A DNA stretch of 64,000 nt from Pseudomonas sp. Z8(2022) (lineage in GTDB: Bacteria; Pseudomonadota; Gammaproteobacteria; Pseudomonadales; Pseudomonadaceae): assembly GCF_025837155.1 (NCBI RefSeq), contig NZ_CP107549.1, positions 3,162,001-3,226,000 of the forward strand. The letters are read 5' to 3'. Under the pieces are notes generated by a model, which saw nothing but the letters and a program-made list of their open reading frames with translations, had not been told where the DNA came from and did no database searches. Below, one piece after another: positions 28,167 through 37,527 of this stretch. Within the stretch, counting starts at the first letter, position 1. Each line of letters starts with the position of its first letter. The translations under genes and the position numbers were made by a program.

Positions 28167-28209
28167 GCTGCGGGATTGAGACCTAAGGCCACCTGAAAGG
28201 AGACAAACC

Positions 28210-28680
28210 ATGGAAATCAATATCGGAATCGCCGAGCAGGATCGCGCCGCCATCGCTGATGGCCTCTCGCGCCTGCTGGCCGACACCTACACGCTGTATC
28301 TGAAGACCCATAATTTCCACTGGAACGTCACCGGCCCGATGTTCAACACCCTGCACCTGATGTTCGAGGGTCAGTACACCGAGCTGGCTCTGGCGGTCGA
28401 CGCCATTGCCGAACGTATCCGCGCACTGGGCTTCCCCGCTCCGGGGACCTACGCCGCCTACGCTCGCCTGTCCTCGATCAAGGAAGAGGAAGGCGTGCCC
28501 AGCGCCGAGGAGATGATCAAGCAACTGGTACAGGGCCAGGAAGCAGTGACCCGCACCGCACGCGGCATCTTCCCGCTGCTCGACAAGGTCAGCGACGAGC
28601 CGACTGCGGATCTGCTGACCCAGCGCATGCAGATACACGAGAAGAACGCCTGGATGCTGCGCAGCCTGCTTGCTGCCTGA
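28210..28680 (+). CDS. dps: Dps-family DNA-binding ferritin-like protein
   Basis: This 156-residue Dps subunit oxidises iron with peroxide and stores it in a 12-mer, protecting DNA. The ferroxidase-site motifs '[18 protein letters not shown]' and '[11 protein letters not shown]' are intact. The N-terminus is short, with no long basic tail, so DNA binding may be weak. It is flanked by the Hpt/HD-GYP gene and a GGEEF gene, and a strong terminator follows. Confidence 0.94.
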   Translation: MEINIGIAEQDRAAIADGLSRLLADTYTLYLKTHNFHWNVTGPMFNTLHLMFEGQYTELALAVDAIAERIRALGFPAPGTYAAYARLSSIKEEEGVPSAEEMIKQLVQGQEAVTRTARGIFPLLDKVSDEPTADLLTQRMQIHEKNAWMLRSLLAA

Positions 28681-28692
28681 CCCTCCCCCAAG

Positions 28693-28718
28693 AGGCCCGG
28701 TTATCCGGGCCTTTTTTT
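28693..28718 (+). terminator. rho-independent terminator after dps
   Basis: An 8-bp stem AGGCCCGG/CCGGGCCT with a TTAT loop (28693-28712) is followed by seven Ts. Confidence 0.95.
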
Positions 28719-28782
28719 CATCAGGCAGCGTTCCCTGCGCTGATCTATGCTCAGGCCATTCGCCACTGAGTCGTCGCCATAC

Positions 28783-29850
28783 ATGAGTCAAATCAGCAAG
28801 CCGCCCAGCCTCATCGACCTGTATCCGGAGGAAACCCGCGAGGCGGCCGAACTCCTGAAACACGCCGTTCCACTGATGATGCGTCACGATATTCCGCCCA
28901 ACCCCGTGCATTATGCGCTGTGGTACACCTACAGCCGGGGCAGCGAGCCGGAACTCAACCGCCGCATGGACAAGGCGGTCGAGGACTTCGACGTATTCCC
29001 GCCGGAAACCGCCTGCCGGCTGTTTCGCGACTACATCATTCGCGGAGAACTGGAAGAGGCCCGCGCAGGCCAGCAACAGGTCATCGAACTGGTCGACGAC
29101 ATCGAAGGTGACGTTTCACGCAGCGTGATCGGCAGCCAGCATTATCAGCAGAGCCTGAACCAGGGTCTCAGCGCGCTTCGGGAACCCACCATCGACGACC
29201 TGCCCAGCGTGCTCAGCGAACTGCAGGAAAGCACCCTGCTCATGCAGGATCAGCAGGAAAAATTCCTCTATCGCCTACGCGCCGCTCAGCAGGAGATCAC
29301 TCATCTGCGCAGCCAGTTGGAGCGCGCGCACCTCGCGGCAACGCTCGACAGCCTGACCCGCGTATTCAACCGCCATGCGTTTACCCGCTTGCTGGAACGT
29401 GCCCTGAACGAGTCGCACCAGGGCCTGGCATTGGTAATTCTGGATATCGACCACTTCAAACAGTTCAACGACCAGTACGGCCACCCTCTGGGTGACCGCG
29501 TGCTGCAACACGTCGGTCAGCTTCTGCGCGACCTGCTGCCACCGGATGCCTTCGCGGCGCGCTACGGCGGCGAGGAGTTCTGCGTAGTGCTGCGCAACTG
29601 CAACGATCTCAACGAGGCACTCGATTTCGCAGAACAGCTGCGCAACAAGATCCAGGCCCTGAGAGTCAAGGTACGCCGCACCGACCAGATTCTGGACAGC
29701 ATCACCGCCTCATTCGGCTGCACCGTGGCCGAAGAAGGTGACACCTTCGAATCGCTGCTGACCCGTGCCGATGACGCCCTCTATCAAGCCAAACGCGCGG
29801 GCCGCAATCAGGTTCACCCGATTGCCAGCGAAAAGATGCTAACTGCTTGA
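28783..29850 (+). CDS. GGDEF-domain diguanylate cyclase
   Basis: This protein of about 355 residues has an N-terminal helical sensor-like region (1-165, no membrane segment), a coiled-coil linker (about 155-185), and a GGDEF domain from about 186. The active-site loop is GGEEF at 262-266 and the metal-binding 'ILDIDHFKQFND' is intact, so c-di-GMP synthesis is expected. The inhibitory RxxD site is missing: the two positions are Pro and Ala. The frame also allows an ATG at 28747; 28783 begins with a more conserved-looking N-terminus, but neither has a good ribosome site. Confidence 0.87.
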   Translation: MSQISKPPSLIDLYPEETREAAELLKHAVPLMMRHDIPPNPVHYALWYTYSRGSEPELNRRMDKAVEDFDVFPPETACRLFRDYIIRGELEEARAGQQQVIELVDDIEGDVSRSVIGSQHYQQSLNQGLSALREPTIDDLPSVLSELQESTLLMQDQQEKFLYRLRAAQQEITHLRSQLERAHLAATLDSLTRVFNRHAFTRLLERALNESHQGLALVILDIDHFKQFNDQYGHPLGDRVLQHVGQLLRDLLPPDAFAARYGGEEFCVVLRNCNDLNEALDFAEQLRNKIQALRVKVRRTDQILDSITASFGCTVAEEGDTFESLLTRADDALYQAKRAGRNQVHPIASEKMLTA

Positions 29851-30022
29851 TTTGAGAAGCCCCCGCCTTTGCTGTTAAATAGGTTCGCGCGCCGCGTTAC
29901 CATCCCGCGGCGTCGCCAACCTTGTATATCGGCGCGCGCCATGGCCGTTCATCTGGCCGAAAGCGAAGCGCGCTCCCTCCGCAACACCTTGAGTCATCAT
30001 TCAATCAGTGAGTTCATCAAAG

Positions 30023-30637
30023 ATGCTGAAGATTGCCCATCTCGTGACAGGCTTCGTCACCCTGCTGCTGTCTGCCGTACCCGGTATTTCCACTTCCTTC
30101 CTTGCCACACCGGACGCCATCTACCTGGCATTGGCCGGCCTGCTGAACCTGCTCGCAGCCACGCAACAGCCGAATCTGCCAGGCGCACGCCAACAGGTGC
30201 TCGGTCTGGCCTCCGCCCTGCTGATCCTGGCAGCCGTGGTCCAGGGTCTGATTCTGCTGGCACCGCTGCCCAACATCGGTGGCCAACCGGCCATCTGGCT
30301 GCCGCTGCTGACCGCAACCGTTGCCGTGATTCTGAGCCTTGCTGCCCAGTTGAGCGGACAACCGCGTGCAATTGAGCAAAAGCCCTCTGCACAACCCCTC
30401 TCCAGCGCCCCCCAGGAAGATCGCGAGACCGGAACGGTCAAGTGGTTCAACACATCCAAGGGGTTCGGCTTCATTTCCCGTGACTCGGGCGAAGACATCT
30501 TCGTGCACTTTCGCGCCATTCGCGGCGAGGGCCATCGCGTACTGATCGAAGGCCAGCGCGTGGAGTTTTCGGTCATGCAGCGGGACAAAGGCCTGCAAGC
30601 GGAAGACGTTATCGCTGCGCCGCCTGCGCGACGCTGA
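30023..30637 (+). CDS. membrane-anchored cold-shock domain protein
   Basis: This protein of about 204 residues has about four hydrophobic segments in residues 5-110, a polar linker, and a C-terminal cold-shock domain (136-200) with RNP1 'KGFGFI' and RNP2 'IFVHF'. CSD proteins bind single-stranded RNA or DNA; this one should do so at the inner membrane. A GTG at 30008 is an alternative start; neither has a clear Shine-Dalgarno. The 157-base leader after the GGEEF gene contains GC-rich inverted stretches but no gene. A terminator follows. Confidence 0.85.
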   Translation: MLKIAHLVTGFVTLLLSAVPGISTSFLATPDAIYLALAGLLNLLAATQQPNLPGARQQVLGLASALLILAAVVQGLILLAPLPNIGGQPAIWLPLLTATVAVILSLAAQLSGQPRAIEQKPSAQPLSSAPQEDRETGTVKWFNTSKGFGFISRDSGEDIFVHFRAIRGEGHRVLIEGQRVEFSVMQRDKGLQAEDVIAAPPARR

Positions 30638-30650
30638 GCGATACACAAAG

Positions 30651-30675
30651 AAAAGCCCGGGAAACCGGGCTTTTT
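30651..30675. terminator. bidirectional terminator between the cold-shock gene and slyX
   Basis: A 9-bp stem AAAGCCCGG/CCGGGCTTT with GAAA loop (30652-30673) has T-runs on both strands, so it serves both converging genes. Confidence 0.92.
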
Positions 30676-30679
30676 CGTA

Positions 30680-30886
30680 TCAATAGTGCGGTGGCGGCAC
30701 TTCGTCCTCGGCGATTCCCGCCAAGCCGTTCAACTCTTCCTGACGCCGCGCCAGCGCGGTCAGCTGCAACTGCATCCGCTCGATACGGCGGTTCTGCTCG
30801 ACCAACTCATCGCTCAGCGCCTGAATGGTGTCGTCCTGAAAAGCCAGGCGACTCTCCAGCTCCATGATTCGCGACTCAAGGCTCAT
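30680..30886 (-). CDS. slyX: SlyX family protein
   Basis: This 68-residue protein is almost entirely one coiled coil ('[21 protein letters not shown]'...), ending in the family-typical 'PPPHY'. SlyX's role is unknown. The frame runs on to 30994, but AGGAG precedes the ATG at 30886, and this start overlaps the HIT gene's stop as ATGA, which signals translational coupling. Confidence 0.9.
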   Translation of the reverse strand: MSLESRIMELESRLAFQDDTIQALSDELVEQNRRIERMQLQLTALARRQEELNGLAGIAEDEVPPPHY

Positions 30887-31314
30887 GCGATGTCTCCTGC
30901 GAAGTGAAAGTCCTCGGTCAGCACCAGACGCAGTTTGCCGACGATCTGCTCCACCTGCTGAGCAGAATAAGGCTGCGCGGGGTGGCGCCCCCACACTGGC
31001 GCAGGCCAGGCAACATCTTCACGGCGGCGCACGATCACATGCATATGCAGCTGACTGACCACATTACCTAGCGTGGCCACGTTCATCTTGTCAGCGGAAA
31101 AGGTGTCCTTGAGGGTTTCGGCCAGCCAGGTGGTTTCATGCCAGAGCTGGCGCTGATCATCAGCGTCGAGCTGGAACAGTTCACTGACCTCCTCACGTCG
31201 AGGCACGAGAATGAACCAGGGATAGTTGGAATCATTCATCAGTAGCAGGTGACAGAGGGGAAAGTCCCCGACCAGCAGGCAATCCTGCTGCAGCCGTGAA
31301 TCCAGGGTGAACAT
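30883..31314 (-). CDS. HIT-domain nucleotide hydrolase/transferase
   Basis: This 143-residue HIT-superfamily protein has the catalytic histidine triad region '[14 protein letters not shown]'. HIT enzymes cleave nucleoside phosphoramidates or dinucleotides. The ATG at 31314 follows AGGAGGAG; six upstream codons in frame are excluded by this site. It is the first gene of a HIT-slyX pair with a 4-base overlap. Confidence 0.9.
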   Translation of the reverse strand: MFTLDSRLQQDCLLVGDFPLCHLLLMNDSNYPWFILVPRREEVSELFQLDADDQRQLWHETTWLAETLKDTFSADKMNVATLGNVVSQLHMHVIVRRREDVAWPAPVWGRHPAQPYSAQQVEQIVGKLRLVLTEDFHFAGDIA

Positions 31315-31971
31315 CGCACTCTCCTCCTTCAATACGGATCATTAAAGCGTAAGGCCATAGGGGCCAGCGCCATGGCGCGCAGCATACGCGGGCTCAGTGG
31401 ACAATTCACCCGGCTACCACGCACCAACCCGGTACAGGCCGAATGAGCACGCACCACAGGCGTGCACCATTATGTTTCTTCCCGTAATAGACGGTTCCAG
31501 GCGTTACCGACGAGGTGACGAACTACCAGTTATGGGCGCCTGCCGGCTATTGAAAGCAAACATCAGGCATCGTTCCCCCAACCCGCGCCGACAGCAGCAC
31601 CTGCACATTAATGAGCATTGCTTCGCTTCTGAAAATCAGGGTTTTAGAGCAGACAATGGATTTTGAGCACGACTTTTGCTATCTGTGACAGCAATGCTCG
31701 GCAAGCCGTGCAGTCGATCAATAACAGCGGCCCCAGGCACCTGAAGCCGCGAAAACGTTGGCGCCACAAAACGCAAGTACGGAACTATAGATTTGCGACA
31801 TTCTCATTCACGCGATGCGACACCAGCCTGAACGAAGCCGCAATGAATAGGCTGCAACTATCGCCAATATTGGCTGCGTGCTATAAGTTAGCGCCGACAC
31901 AAAAAGAAAGAGCCGCCCATATAACAAAACAGTGGGCAGCGCAACTCTTCTAAACCCAAGGAGCAATCACG
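31315..31971 (+). promoter_or_regulatory. 657-base gap upstream of the OprD-family porin, with a 12-bp palindrome
   Basis: Two open frames here (31397-31666 and 31663-31953) have no ribosome sites and read like random composition, so I do not call them genes. The gap is more AT-rich than its surroundings towards the porin. A perfect palindrome GCCAATATTGGC (31863-31874) sits 7 bases before TATAAG (31882-31887), a plausible -10; the palindrome is then where a repressor or activator could act. The rest holds nothing I recognise. Confidence 0.5.
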
Positions 31972-33234
31972 ATGCAAGTGATGAAGTGGAGCGTAATCGC
32001 CCTGGCAGTAGCCGCGGGCACCAGCCAACTGGCATTCGCCAGCGCGCAATCCGAGTCCAATGGCTTTGTCGAAGACAGCAGCCTGAACGTTCTGAGCCGC
32101 AACCTGTACTTCTACCGCGACTTCCGCAATACGGACCGTGATGATGACCCACAAGAGTGGGGTCAAGGTTTCATTGCCACCTACGAGTCCGGTTTCACTC
32201 AAGGCACCATCGGCTTCGGGGTAGATGCCATCGGCCTGCTGGGCATCAAGCTCGACAGTGGCAAGGGCCGCTCCGGTTCCGGTTTGTTCCCCACCGGGAG
32301 CGACGGTCGTTCGCAGGATGATTACTCCGAAGCTGGTGGTGCAGTAAAACTGCGCCTGTCCAACACGGTTCTCAAATATGGCACCCAGTTCACTGCCCTG
32401 CCGGTTCTAAGCACTGACGATAGCCGTCTGTTGCCAGAGACCGCAGAAGGCTTCCTGGTTACCAGCAACGAAATCGAAGGGTTGGAGCTGCACGCCGGCC
32501 ACTTCACTGCGATCAATGCCCAGGACCAAACCTTCCATGACAGCATTGGCTTGAAAGGCGCTGACGTACTCGGCGGCTCCTACAGCTTCACCGACGACCT
32601 GTCCGCTGCTTTGTACTACTCCGACGTCGAAGACTCCTTCAAAAAGTACTATGGCAACCTGAACTACACCTTTGGCATCGCTGAAGGTCAGTCGCTGAAC
32701 TTCGACTTCAATATCTACAAGACCGATTACGACAAAGAGTACACCGGCACCGGCAAGAGCGAAGACAACACCATCTGGAGTCTGGCTGCAGCCTATAACT
32801 TCGGCGCTCACACTGTTACTGCTGCCTATCAGAAATCCCATGGTGGCTTTGACGGCATCGGCTATGACTACGGCGTCGACGGTGGTGGTACTGTTTGGCT
32901 TGCCAACTCCGTGCAGCGCTCTGACTTCAACGCTGAAGACGAAAAATCCTGGCAACTGCGTTACGACCTGGACTTCGCTGACTTCGGCGTGCCAGGTCTG
33001 AAGTTCATGACTCGCTACATCAGCGGCTCGGGTGCTAAAACCGCCACGACCGACAATGGCAAAGAGTGGGAACGCGACATTCAGGTTGGTTACACCATCC
33101 AGAGCGGCCCAGCCAAAGACCTCAACATGCGCGTTCGCCAGGCCACCTATCGTAGCAGCGATGGCGTATATTACGGCTCTGGCTCTATCGACGAAGTGCG
33201 TGTAATCCTCGAGTACCCTCTGAGCATCCTGTAA
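31972..33234 (+). CDS. OprD-family (Occ) outer-membrane porin
   Basis: This 420-residue OprD-family 18-strand channel carries amino acids, peptides or carboxylates. It has a signal peptide (about 1-24, ending AFASAQ), then the family start 'SNGFVEDSSLNVLSRNLYFYRDFRN' (shown without its continuation), and a typical basic-ladder barrel. In P. aeruginosa the OprD gene lies in this same place beside the PaaI-like gene and proS, but substrate identity cannot be read here. AAGGAG precedes the ATG. Confidence 0.9.
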   Translation: MQVMKWSVIALAVAAGTSQLAFASAQSESNGFVEDSSLNVLSRNLYFYRDFRNTDRDDDPQEWGQGFIATYESGFTQGTIGFGVDAIGLLGIKLDSGKGRSGSGLFPTGSDGRSQDDYSEAGGAVKLRLSNTVLKYGTQFTALPVLSTDDSRLLPETAEGFLVTSNEIEGLELHAGHFTAINAQDQTFHDSIGLKGADVLGGSYSFTDDLSAALYYSDVEDSFKKYYGNLNYTFGIAEGQSLNFDFNIYKTDYDKEYTGTGKSEDNTIWSLAAAYNFGAHTVTAAYQKSHGGFDGIGYDYGVDGGGTVWLANSVQRSDFNAEDEKSWQLRYDLDFADFGVPGLKFMTRYISGSGAKTATTDNGKEWERDIQVGYTIQSGPAKDLNMRVRQATYRSSDGVYYGSGSIDEVRVILEYPLSIL

Positions 33235-33260
33235 TTTCAGGACTCTGTTAGCACTCGAAT

Positions 33261-33290
33261 AAGAAAGGCCCGGGAAACCGGGCCTTTCTT
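33261..33290. terminator. bidirectional terminator between the OprD-family gene and thioesterase gene
   Basis: A perfect 13-bp stem (33261-33273 with 33278-33290, GAAA loop) has T-rich flanks on the plus strand. It separates convergent genes. Confidence 0.93.
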
Positions 33291-33303
33291 TCTTATTCAA
33301 GAT

Positions 33304-33717
33304 TTACAATGGAAGAGCATAAGTCCCGGTCACATGGGCAACCAGTTCATTCTCGTTACCAGCCGAATATAAAGAAACTTCGCAAACGGCCTGGCGTCGA
33401 CTCAGGCGCAATATGCGCGCCTCGGCCAGCAAGTCCACCGGCCTGGGTTTGACCAGGAAGTTGATATTGAGATTGGAGGTCACGGCCATCTCCACGCGCC
33501 CCAGGCGCCCCAGTACTACTGCGTACATTGCCGCATCCCCCAGCGCCATGATGGTAGGACCTGACAAGGTGCCGCCCGGGCGCACCAGTTTGGCATGAAA
33601 GGGGACACGCGCCAGCACGCCCTCTTCGTCGAGCCTGTCGATCTGCAGATCGATATCCTCGGCCATCGGCAGTCCGTCCCGAATCAGGGTTTGGACTTCA
33701 AGCGCAGTCAGTCCCAC
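33304..33717 (-). CDS. PaaI-type hotdog thioesterase
   Basis: This 137-residue hotdog protein has the PaaI features 'VRPGGTLSGPTIMALGDAAMYAVV' and 'NLNINFLVKPRPVDLLAEAR', so an acyl-CoA thioesterase is expected. The frame extends to 33837, but a GTG at 33717 follows GGGAGGAATAATA, and the protein then has the usual length; the longer frame would run into the proS promoter. Confidence 0.87.
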   Translation of the reverse strand: MGLTALEVQTLIRDGLPMAEDIDLQIDRLDEEGVLARVPFHAKLVRPGGTLSGPTIMALGDAAMYAVVLGRLGRVEMAVTSNLNINFLVKPRPVDLLAEARILRLSRRQAVCEVSLYSAGNENELVAHVTGTYALPL

Positions 33718-33765
33718 TATTATTCCTCCCGATGAATGCAGCCGCATTCGTGCCGCTGCACCTGT

Positions 33766-33796
33766 CCTGTACGCCACTGTACAGGCACCGTACAAT
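33766..33796 (+). promoter_or_regulatory. proS upstream dyad and -10 element
   Basis: A perfect 7-bp inverted repeat CCTGTAC/GTACAGG with 6-base spacer (33766-33785) is followed by TACAAT (33791-33796), a good -10 for proS. The spacing (CTG-N12-CAG) does not fit a LexA box (CTG-N10-CAG). It may be an unrelated operator or chance. Confidence 0.4.
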
Positions 33797-33839
33797 GCCG
33801 GCCTATCCCAAGCCCTAGCAACCGACAGAACGGCCAAAC

Positions 33840-35555
33840 ATGCGTACCAGTCAGTTCCTGCTCTCGACCCTGAAAGAAACCCCTTCCGATGCCGTGGTGA
33901 TCAGCCACCAGCTGATGCTGCGTGCCGGCATGATCCGCAAGCTGGCCTCCGGCCTGTACACCTGGCTACCGATGGGCCTGCGTGTGCTGCGCAAGGTCGA
34001 GAAGGTGGTGCGCGAGGAAATGAACGCCGCCGGTGCGCTGGAAGTGCTGATGCCTGCCATCCAGCCGGCCGAACTGTGGCAGGAGTCCGGACGCTGGGTG
34101 CAATACGGCCCCGAGCTGCTGCGTCTCAAGGATCGCCATGACCGCGAGTTCTGCGTCGGCCCGACCCACGAGGAAGTGATCACCGAACTGGCACGCAACG
34201 AGCTGAACAGCTACAAGCAGTTGCCGATCAACTTCTATCAGATCCAGACCAAGTTCCGTGACGAGATCCGTCCTCGCTTCGGCCTGATGCGCGGTCGCGA
34301 ATTCCTCATGAAGGACGCCTACTCCTTCCATGTCGACCAGGCCTCCCTGCAGGAAACCTACGACCGCATGCATCAGGCGTACTGCAACGTATTCACCCGC
34401 CTGGGCCTGAACTTCCGTCCGGTGCAGGCCGATACCGGTTCCATCGGCGGTACCGGCTCGCACGAGTTCCACGTGCTGGCCGAATCCGGTGAAGACGATA
34501 TCGCCTTCAGTGACAGCTCCGATTACGCCGCCAACATCGAGAAGGCCGAAGCCCTGCCGCGCGAAAAGGTACGCCCGGCGCCGACCGAAGAGCTGCGCCT
34601 GGTCGACACCCCGGATGTCAAAACCATCGCAGCTCTGGTCGAAGGCTTCAACCTGCCGATCGAGAAGACCATCAAGACCCTGATCGTCCATGCCGCCGAA
34701 GAGGGCAAGCTGATCGCCCTGGTGGTGCGCGGCGATCATGAGCTCAACGAGATCAAGGCCGCCAATCTGGAGCAGGTCGCCAGCCCGCTGACCATGGCTA
34801 CCGATGCCGAGCTGCGCGCAGCCATCGGCGCTGGCGCCGGTTCGCTCGGCCCGCTGAACCTGCCGCTACCGGTGATCATCGACCGCTCCGTGGAGCTGAT
34901 GAGCGACTTCGTCATTGGTGCCAACATCGACGACAAGCACTACTTCGGCGTCAACTGGGAGCGTGATCTGCCGGTTCCAACCGTGGCCGACCTGCGCAAT
35001 GTCGTCGAAGGCGACCCGAGCCCGGATGGCCAGGGCACCCTGGTAATCAAGCGCGGCATCGAAGTCGGGCACATCTTCCAGCTCGGTACCAAGTACAGCG
35101 AAGCGATGAACTGCCAGGTACTGGGCGAGAACGGCAAGCCGGTCACCCTGACCATGGGCTGCTACGGCATTGGCGTTTCCCGTGTGGTGGCTGCGGCCAT
35201 CGAGCAGAACTTCGACGAGCGCGGTATCCGCTGGAACGACGCCCTGGCCCCGTTCCATATCGCCCTAGTGCCACTGCGTTACGAAACCGAGCAGGTTCGC
35301 GAAGCCACCGACAAGCTGTACGCCGAGCTCACCGCAGCCGGTTTCGAAGTGCTGCTGGACGACCGTGACAAGAAAACCAGCCCCGGTATCAAGTTCGCCG
35401 ACATGGAGCTGATCGGTATTCCGCACCGCGTGGTCGTCAGCGACCGTGGCCTGGCCGAGGGCAACCTCGAGTACAAAAGCCGTGCCGAGACCGAGGCGCA
35501 AGCCGTACCGCTGACCGAGATCCTGTCTTTCCTGCAAGCCCGTATCAAACGCTGA
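33840..35555 (+). CDS. proS: prolyl-tRNA synthetase
   Basis: This 571-residue bacterial-type class IIa ProRS has motif 1 '[23 protein letters not shown]', motif 2 '[23 protein letters not shown]', an INS editing insertion (about 230-390) that clears mischarged Ala, and motif 3 '[11 protein letters not shown]' followed by the anticodon domain. These are whole and the length is normal. A lipoprotein gene starts 20 bases later. Confidence 0.96.
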   Translation: MRTSQFLLSTLKETPSDAVVISHQLMLRAGMIRKLASGLYTWLPMGLRVLRKVEKVVREEMNAAGALEVLMPAIQPAELWQESGRWVQYGPELLRLKDRHDREFCVGPTHEEVITELARNELNSYKQLPINFYQIQTKFRDEIRPRFGLMRGREFLMKDAYSFHVDQASLQETYDRMHQAYCNVFTRLGLNFRPVQADTGSIGGTGSHEFHVLAESGEDDIAFSDSSDYAANIEKAEALPREKVRPAPTEELRLVDTPDVKTIAALVEGFNLPIEKTIKTLIVHAAEEGKLIALVVRGDHELNEIKAANLEQVASPLTMATDAELRAAIGAGAGSLGPLNLPLPVIIDRSVELMSDFVIGANIDDKHYFGVNWERDLPVPTVADLRNVVEGDPSPDGQGTLVIKRGIEVGHIFQLGTKYSEAMNCQVLGENGKPVTLTMGCYGIGVSRVVAAAIEQNFDERGIRWNDALAPFHIALVPLRYETEQVREATDKLYAELTAAGFEVLLDDRDKKTSPGIKFADMELIGIPHRVVVSDRGLAEGNLEYKSRAETEAQAVPLTEILSFLQARIKR

Positions 35556-35575
35556 TCACGCCCTACCGAGACATC

Positions 35576-36532
35576 ATGTACACGAGCAGCAACCTTTGCC
35601 TCATCGGCGCCGCCCTGTGCGGCGCCCTCTTCCTCAGCGGCTGCGCCAACCAGCTGCCGCAACGCAGCGAGCATGAGGAGCGAGTCGAACGCAAATTGCT
35701 GGATCACCAGCTACGGATCGACGCTGGCGAATCCAAGGTGCTGGAGCTGCCGCAACGCCATGTCCGCGTGCATGATCAGAAGAGCTACGAGGTCACGGCT
35801 TTCGAAGTGACGCGCCGCTACGACCGTTACACCCCCTACCAGGCCTGGCGCGAAGTCTATGAAGTGCCGATGGGGGCAGTTGCGGTAGTTGCCGGTGTGG
35901 GCGCCAACATCCTCAACGTCGCGCTGCTCGGCAGCCTGCCGGAAAGCGCGACTCGAGGCTGGATCAGCTACGGCATGGCCGGTCTCAACCCGTTCATGAA
36001 CGTCGAATCCAACGGCCGCGCCGAGCAGAACCTGGCCAGCATCGACGAGGTGCAGCGTGATCGCCGCATGGAATACACCAACCTGCCCTGGGCCGAGCGC
36101 CCGGTTCAGGTCAAGGCTGGCGATCAGCAGTTCGAACTGCTCACCGACAACGCCGGCGTCCTGCGCCTCAATCTGCTGGACAGCCCCTTCACCGAACAGG
36201 ACATCGCCCGCCTCAACGTGTTGCAACTGAGTGTGGAAGATCGCCTTGGCAATGACGTCACTCGCGCCGAAACGACGTTGATGGTCAGCCACTCCCTTCG
36301 TGGCAAGCTGCATGAAGCACATGACCTGATCTTCGATGACCTCGAAGGGGATGACGTGGCCCAGTGGGTGCACCGGGTCAAGCGCCTGTCCGACCTGGGC
36401 CTGGAGGAGGAAGCCAGCGAGCTGGAACAGAGCCTGATCGAACTGACACGCAACGATCCCGAGCTGCAGGACGCCTTCCTCAAGGCCCTGCTCAAGAACG
36501 CAGGACGCCTGGCCGCCGACCCGGCCAACTGA
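35576..36532 (+). CDS. conserved lipoprotein of unknown function
   Basis: This 318-residue protein has a type II signal peptide with lipobox LSGC (C23). It contains one hydrophobic stretch in the middle (about 100-125, 'GAVAVVAGVGANILNVALLG') and a mostly acidic C-terminal helical end. I know no named domain; a homologue stands after proS in other Pseudomonas. It is likely co-transcribed with proS. Confidence 0.75.
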   Translation: MYTSSNLCLIGAALCGALFLSGCANQLPQRSEHEERVERKLLDHQLRIDAGESKVLELPQRHVRVHDQKSYEVTAFEVTRRYDRYTPYQAWREVYEVPMGAVAVVAGVGANILNVALLGSLPESATRGWISYGMAGLNPFMNVESNGRAEQNLASIDEVQRDRRMEYTNLPWAERPVQVKAGDQQFELLTDNAGVLRLNLLDSPFTEQDIARLNVLQLSVEDRLGNDVTRAETTLMVSHSLRGKLHEAHDLIFDDLEGDDVAQWVHRVKRLSDLGLEEEASELEQSLIELTRNDPELQDAFLKALLKNAGRLAADPAN

Positions 36533-36587
36533 CTGCGCATGGCGCGCGGCAGGCCCAGGATCCTGCCAGCGGTTCGGCGGCTACCTT

Positions 36588-37409
36588 TCAGACCATCTCC
36601 AGCGGCCGCTTGCTACGCGGCGGCGCAAAGGCCTCGTCCAGCAGGGCCAGATCATTCACATCCAAAGCAATGGCAGCCGCCGCGGCGTTATCGCGCAGAT
36701 GCGCACTACCCACGGCCTTGGGAATGGCAATCACACCGTCCTGCCTGAGTGTCCAGGCCAGCGCTACCTGGGCCGGCGTAGCCCCGTGTCGCTCAGCCAC
36801 CTGGCGCAGGACCGGTTCATGCAGCAGTGCACCCGCCTGGCTGAGCGGGCAGTAGGCCATCAGCGGCATGCCCATCCGCTGCTGCCAGGGCAGCAGGTCA
36901 TACTCGATGCCTCGCGCCTCGAGGTTGTACAGCACCTGATTGGTCCCGCACGCCGGGTGATCCAGTTCCAGCAGATCGTCCAGATCGAAATTGGATACGC
37001 CCCAGGCAGCGATCTTGCCCTGTTCGCACAGCCGCTCGAAGCCCTCGACCGTCTCCGCCAGCGGATAGCGGCCGCGCCAATGCAACAGGTACAGATCGAT
37101 ATGCTCGCAACGCAGACGTTTCAGGCTGCGCTCGCAGGCAGCCTGAACGCCCTCCAGGCTGGCGTTGTGCGGATACACCTTGCTGACCAGAAACACCTCT
37201 TCCCGGCGACCGCCAATGGCCTCACCCACTACCTGCTCCGCTCCGCCCTCGCCATACATTTCGGCGGTGTCGATCAGAGTCAGGCCCAGGTCGAGCCCCT
37301 CGCGCAACGCGGCAACCTCACGCGAGCGCTGCCGTTCGTCCTCCCCCATGTGCCAGGTTCCCTGACCGATCACCGGCACCTGTCTGCCGGCCAGTTCAAT
37401 CGTGCGCAT
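36588..37409 (-). CDS. aldo/keto reductase
   Basis: This 273-residue NADPH-dependent oxidoreductase has the AKR tetrad: Asp and Tyr in 'LIDTAEMYGEGGAE', Lys in 'LVSKVYP' and His in 'YLLHWRG'. The cofactor region 'IPKAVGSAHLRDN' is present. The frame is open to 37622, but the ATG at 37409 has GGAG upstream and is where the AKR fold begins. The substrate is unknown. It converges with the lipoprotein gene 55 bases away. Confidence 0.9.
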   Translation of the reverse strand: MRTIELAGRQVPVIGQGTWHMGEDERQRSREVAALREGLDLGLTLIDTAEMYGEGGAEQVVGEAIGGRREEVFLVSKVYPHNASLEGVQAACERSLKRLRCEHIDLYLLHWRGRYPLAETVEGFERLCEQGKIAAWGVSNFDLDDLLELDHPACGTNQVLYNLEARGIEYDLLPWQQRMGMPLMAYCPLSQAGALLHEPVLRQVAERHGATPAQVALAWTLRQDGVIAIPKAVGSAHLRDNAAAAAIALDVNDLALLDEAFAPPRSKRPLEMV

Positions 37410-37527
37410 CGCTATGCTCCGCATAAGTTGTGTTCTGGTCAAACGCCTCACCGCACCATTGCACCAGGTACAGTCCAAGTGCCTGCTGACCGATCGAAAA
37501 CGTCGAGGTTGAGCAGCAGCGACATGA

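Noticed and set aside
31608..31630. Short match to the repeat core (ATGAGCATT and nearby TTCGCTTC)
   Set aside because: The match is short and has no flanking inverted repeats, so I cannot call it a third copy or remnant.
31397..31953. Two plus-strand frames in the OprD-family upstream gap
   Set aside because: They have no ribosome sites and random-like composition. The region is better read as a long control region.
33766..33785. LexA box upstream of proS
   Set aside because: The CTG to CAG spacing is 12, not the 10 needed for LexA.
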